DNA of 64,000 nucleotides from Burkholderia cepacia (lineage in GTDB: Bacteria; Pseudomonadota; Gammaproteobacteria; Burkholderiales; Burkholderiaceae). The stretch lies in contig NZ_CP073637.1 of the NCBI RefSeq assembly GCF_029962485.1, forward strand, positions 1,426,001 to 1,490,000. Reading direction: 5' to 3'. Below the pieces are notes generated by a model, which saw only the letters and a program-made list of their open reading frames with translations, searched no databases and was not told where the DNA came from. Made by a program: the position numbers and the translations under genes. This document shows positions 61,856 through 64,000 of this stretch, piece after piece; position 1 is the first letter of the stretch; every line of letters begins with the position of its first letter.

Positions 61856-64000
61856 AGCCCGCGTTCGCGCCGCGGCTGCGCACGCTCGGCCGCCGTGTGG
61901 CCGACTGGTGCGCACGCGGCATCGGGCTGCCGGCCGAGCGCACACTGGTCGACTGGCTCGTGCGGCTGTTCTTCCACGCGCCGCGGCCCGGCCGGCCCGA
62001 TCACGTGCGCCGTTGGGTGCGCGTCGCGTTCCTGCGGCTCGCGCACGACTGGGGCGTGCTGCAGCCACTCAGTCCGCGCGAATGGCTGTGGCGCGCGATC
62101 GTGCGCGCGCCGCGCGCAGCCGATGGCCGGCCCGCGCGCGATCCGCTTGCGTGGTTCGACAAGACCGTCGTGCCCGTCTACGTGGCCGGGCGCGCGGTCG
62201 GCCGGCGCATCGACGCGTTGCTCGAACGCCTGCCGTGGGTGCGCTGGGGCGGCTGGCTCGATGCACGCGCGAACGGCGTCGGCCGGCGCCGCTGGCTCGC
62301 ACCGCTGCTGCTCGTGGCCGGCGCGCTGCTCTGGGCCGCGGCCGGGATGTCGCCGCTGATGCCCGGCGCGCAGTTCGCGTTCTTCGCGATCGTCGCGGTG
62401 CTGGCACTCGCGCTGCGCCGCCTGCCGGGCCATCTGCCGACGCTCGCGCTCGCGTCGCTGGCGCTGCTCGCGACGGTGCGCTACGTGTGGTGGCGCACGA
62501 CGCAGACGCTCGATTTCCGCAGCCCGCTCGAGGCTATCGCCGGCTACCTGCTGTACGGCGCCGAAGCCTATACGTGGATGATCCTGCTGCTCGGCTTCGT
62601 GCAGACCGCATGGCCGCTCGACCGGCCGATCGTGCCGCTGCCCGACGATCCCGACACCTGGCCGACCGTCGACATCTACATCCCGACCTACAACGAGCCG
62701 CTGTCGGTCGTGAAGCCGACGGTATTCGCCGCGCAGAGCATCGACTGGCCGAGCGCGAAGCTGCGCGTGTACCTGCTCGACGACGGCAAGCGCCCCGAAT
62801 TCGAGGCGTTCGCGCGCGAGGCCGGCATCGACTACGTGACGCGCGACGACAACCGCCACGCGAAGGCCGGCAACATCAACCGCGCGCTGCCGAAGACGCA
62901 CGGCGAATACATCGCGATCTTCGACTGCGATCACGTGCCGACGCGCTCGTTCCTGCAGACGACGATGGGCGTGTTCCTGCGCGATCCGAAGTGCGCGCTC
63001 GTGCAGACCCCGCACCATTTCTTCTCGCCCGATCCGTTCGAGCGCAACCTCGGCACGTTCCGCGAGATCCCGAACGAGGGCAACCTGTTCTACGGGCTCG
63101 TGCAGTCGGGCAACGACCTGTGGAACGCGACGTTCTTCTGCGGCTCGTGCGCGGTGCTCAAGCGCAGCGCGCTGGAAGAGGTCGGCGGCGTCGCGGTGGA
63201 AACCGTGACCGAGGATGCGCACACGGCGCTCAAGCTGCACCGGCGCGGCTATACGTCGGCGTACCTGCCGACCGTGCAGGCGGCCGGCCTCGCGACCGAA
63301 AGCCTCGCCGGCCACGTGAAGCAGCGAACGCGCTGGGCGCGCGGGATGGCGCAGATCTTCCGCATCGACAATCCGTTCCTCGGGCGCGGGCTCGGCCTGA
63401 TCCAGCGGATCTGCTACGGCAACGCGATGCTGCACTTCTTCTACGGGATTCCGCGGCTGGTGTTCCTGACGATCCCGCTCGCTTACCTGTTCTTCCACCT
63501 GTACTTCATCAACGCGTCGTCGCTCGCGCTCGCGAGCTACGTGATTCCGTACCTCGTGCTCGCGAACGTCGCGAACTCGCGGATGCAGGGGCGCTATCGT
63601 CATTCGTTCTGGGCCGAGGTCTACGAATCGGTGCTCGCGTGGTACATCGCACTGCCGACCACGGTCGCGTTCTTCAGCCCGAAGCATGGCAAGTTCAACG
63701 TGACCGACAAGGGCGGCAAGATCGACGAAGGCTACGTCGACTGGTCGACGTCGAAGCCGTATCTCGTGCTGTTCGGGGTGAACGTGCTCGCGATCGCCGC
63801 CGGCCTGTGGCGGCTGGTGGCCGATCAGGGCGACGAGGCGTCGACGATCCTGATCACGCTCGGCTGGACCGTGTACAACCTCGCGATGCTCGGCGCGGCG
63901 CTGGCCGTCGCGCGCGAGACCAAGCAGGTGCGCGTCACGCACCGGATCGCGATGCGCGTGCCGGCCATGCTGCTGCTGCCCGACGGGTCGACGGCCGCAT
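61852..64000 (+). CDS. bcsA: Cellulose synthase catalytic subunit BcsA (partial)
   Basis: UDP-glucose-dependent beta-1,4-glucan synthase; 716 codons are present before the window ends, and the E. coli protein is about 870 residues. It has N-terminal membrane helices, then the GT-2 site: Asp311 in LLDDG, Asp358-Cys-Asp360 (FDCDHVP), Thr453-Glu-Asp455, and Gln491-Arg-Thr-Arg494-Trp495. After further helices the PilZ region begins with Arg694-Val-Thr-His-Arg698, the RxxxR c-di-GMP contact. The ATG overlaps the bcsQ stop. The remaining PilZ domain lies beyond 64000. Confidence 0.93.
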   Translation, partial: MKPAFAPRLRTLGRRVADWCARGIGLPAERTLVDWLVRLFFHAPRPGRPDHVRRWVRVAFLRLAHDWGVLQPLSPREWLWRAIVRAPRAADGRPARDPLAWFDKTVVPVYVAGRAVGRRIDALLERLPWVRWGGWLDARANGVGRRRWLAPLLLVAGALLWAAAGMSPLMPGAQFAFFAIVAVLALALRRLPGHLPTLALASLALLATVRYVWWRTTQTLDFRSPLEAIAGYLLYGAEAYTWMILLLGFVQTAWPLDRPIVPLPDDPDTWPTVDIYIPTYNEPLSVVKPTVFAAQSIDWPSAKLRVYLLDDGKRPEFEAFAREAGIDYVTRDDNRHAKAGNINRALPKTHGEYIAIFDCDHVPTRSFLQTTMGVFLRDPKCALVQTPHHFFSPDPFERNLGTFREIPNEGNLFYGLVQSGNDLWNATFFCGSCAVLKRSALEEVGGVAVETVTEDAHTALKLHRRGYTSAYLPTVQAAGLATESLAGHVKQRTRWARGMAQIFRIDNPFLGRGLGLIQRICYGNAMLHFFYGIPRLVFLTIPLAYLFFHLYFINASSLALASYVIPYLVLANVANSRMQGRYRHSFWAEVYESVLAWYIALPTTVAFFSPKHGKFNVTDKGGKIDEGYVDWSTSKPYLVLFGVNVLAIAAGLWRLVADQGDEASTILITLGWTVYNLAMLGAALAVARETKQVRVTHRIAMRVPAMLLLPDGSTAA

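Noticed and set aside
61804..63942. 712-codon minus-strand ORF opposite bcsA
   Set aside because: Antisense shadow; the plus frame has all glycosyltransferase motifs in order.
1..64000. Search by eye for tRNA, rRNA, CRISPR arrays, IS ends and attachment sites
   Set aside because: No cloverleaf, regularly spaced repeats, transposase or integrase gene, or target-site duplication seen; a covariance-model scan would be needed to exclude small RNAs.

Overview
This is a GC-rich proteobacterial segment with the gene content and codon style of Burkholderia, most likely the B. cepacia complex. The evidence is a DUF3331 protein, many LysR regulators, Gram-negative porins of the QSSVTLYG type, an AaeAB/FUSC efflux operon and a class II bcs cellulose operon. 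I saw no rRNA, tRNA, insertion sequence, integrase or CRISPR array. Which replicon it belongs to cannot be decided from the sequence.

Layout. 1-6466: a DUF3331 gene, then a minus-strand efflux operon (FUSC pump, NodT outer-membrane factor, DUF1656 peptide, HlyD adaptor) with its LysR gene upstream. 6861-8357: a minus-strand trio of YcaC-like hydrolase, DoxX and ABM monooxygenase. 8801-15835: a GntR regulator divergent from an aromatic-ring catabolic operon (FAH hydrolase, FAD hydroxylase, extradiol-type dioxygenase), then a porin and an MFS carrier. 15884-21011: a FUR-type palindrome, a TonB receptor broken by a 5-bp tandem duplication, and an ABC ATPase, binding protein and permease for a metal chelate. 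21071-24165: a sensor kinase and response regulator divergent from a MipA/OmpV protein, with phased repeats between. 24445-27600: an I78-like lipoprotein, a lytic transglycosylase fused to a VirB9-like domain, and a porin. 28038-33039: a Fur box and FecI-FecR-TonB siderophore signalling genes plus a secreted companion.

33055-40081: LysR/VOC/flavin-reductase genes, then LysR/CitMHS carrier/AtuA two-gene unit and a nitrilase-type amidase. 40469-42538: two LuxR-family regulators and a third HTH-only remnant. 42633-43478: a secreted protein of unknown role. 43519-49908: a phospholipid-type cluster resembling E. coli ynbABCD (CdsA paralogue, PlsC acyltransferase, CDP-alcohol transferase, hydrolase-methyltransferase fusion, PAP2-phosphatase fusion, small membrane protein). 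49977-51028: a GAF-GGDEF cyclase gene frameshifted by 2 bp. 51477-end: cellulose genes bcsB-Z-C-E-F-Q-A, with bcsA cut off by the window edge.

How they fit together. The catabolic, citrate/AtuA and VOC units look like regulator-plus-divergent-operon nutrient modules. The two iron/metal uptake loci carry FUR-family operators. The broken cyclase lies immediately upstream of, and divergent from, a c-di-GMP-dependent cellulose machine (BcsE RxGD site, BcsA RxxxR site). The best candidate for an under-described system is the ynb-like cluster at 43519-49908, which has every enzyme type needed to make and remodel an unusual phospholipid but no assigned product.
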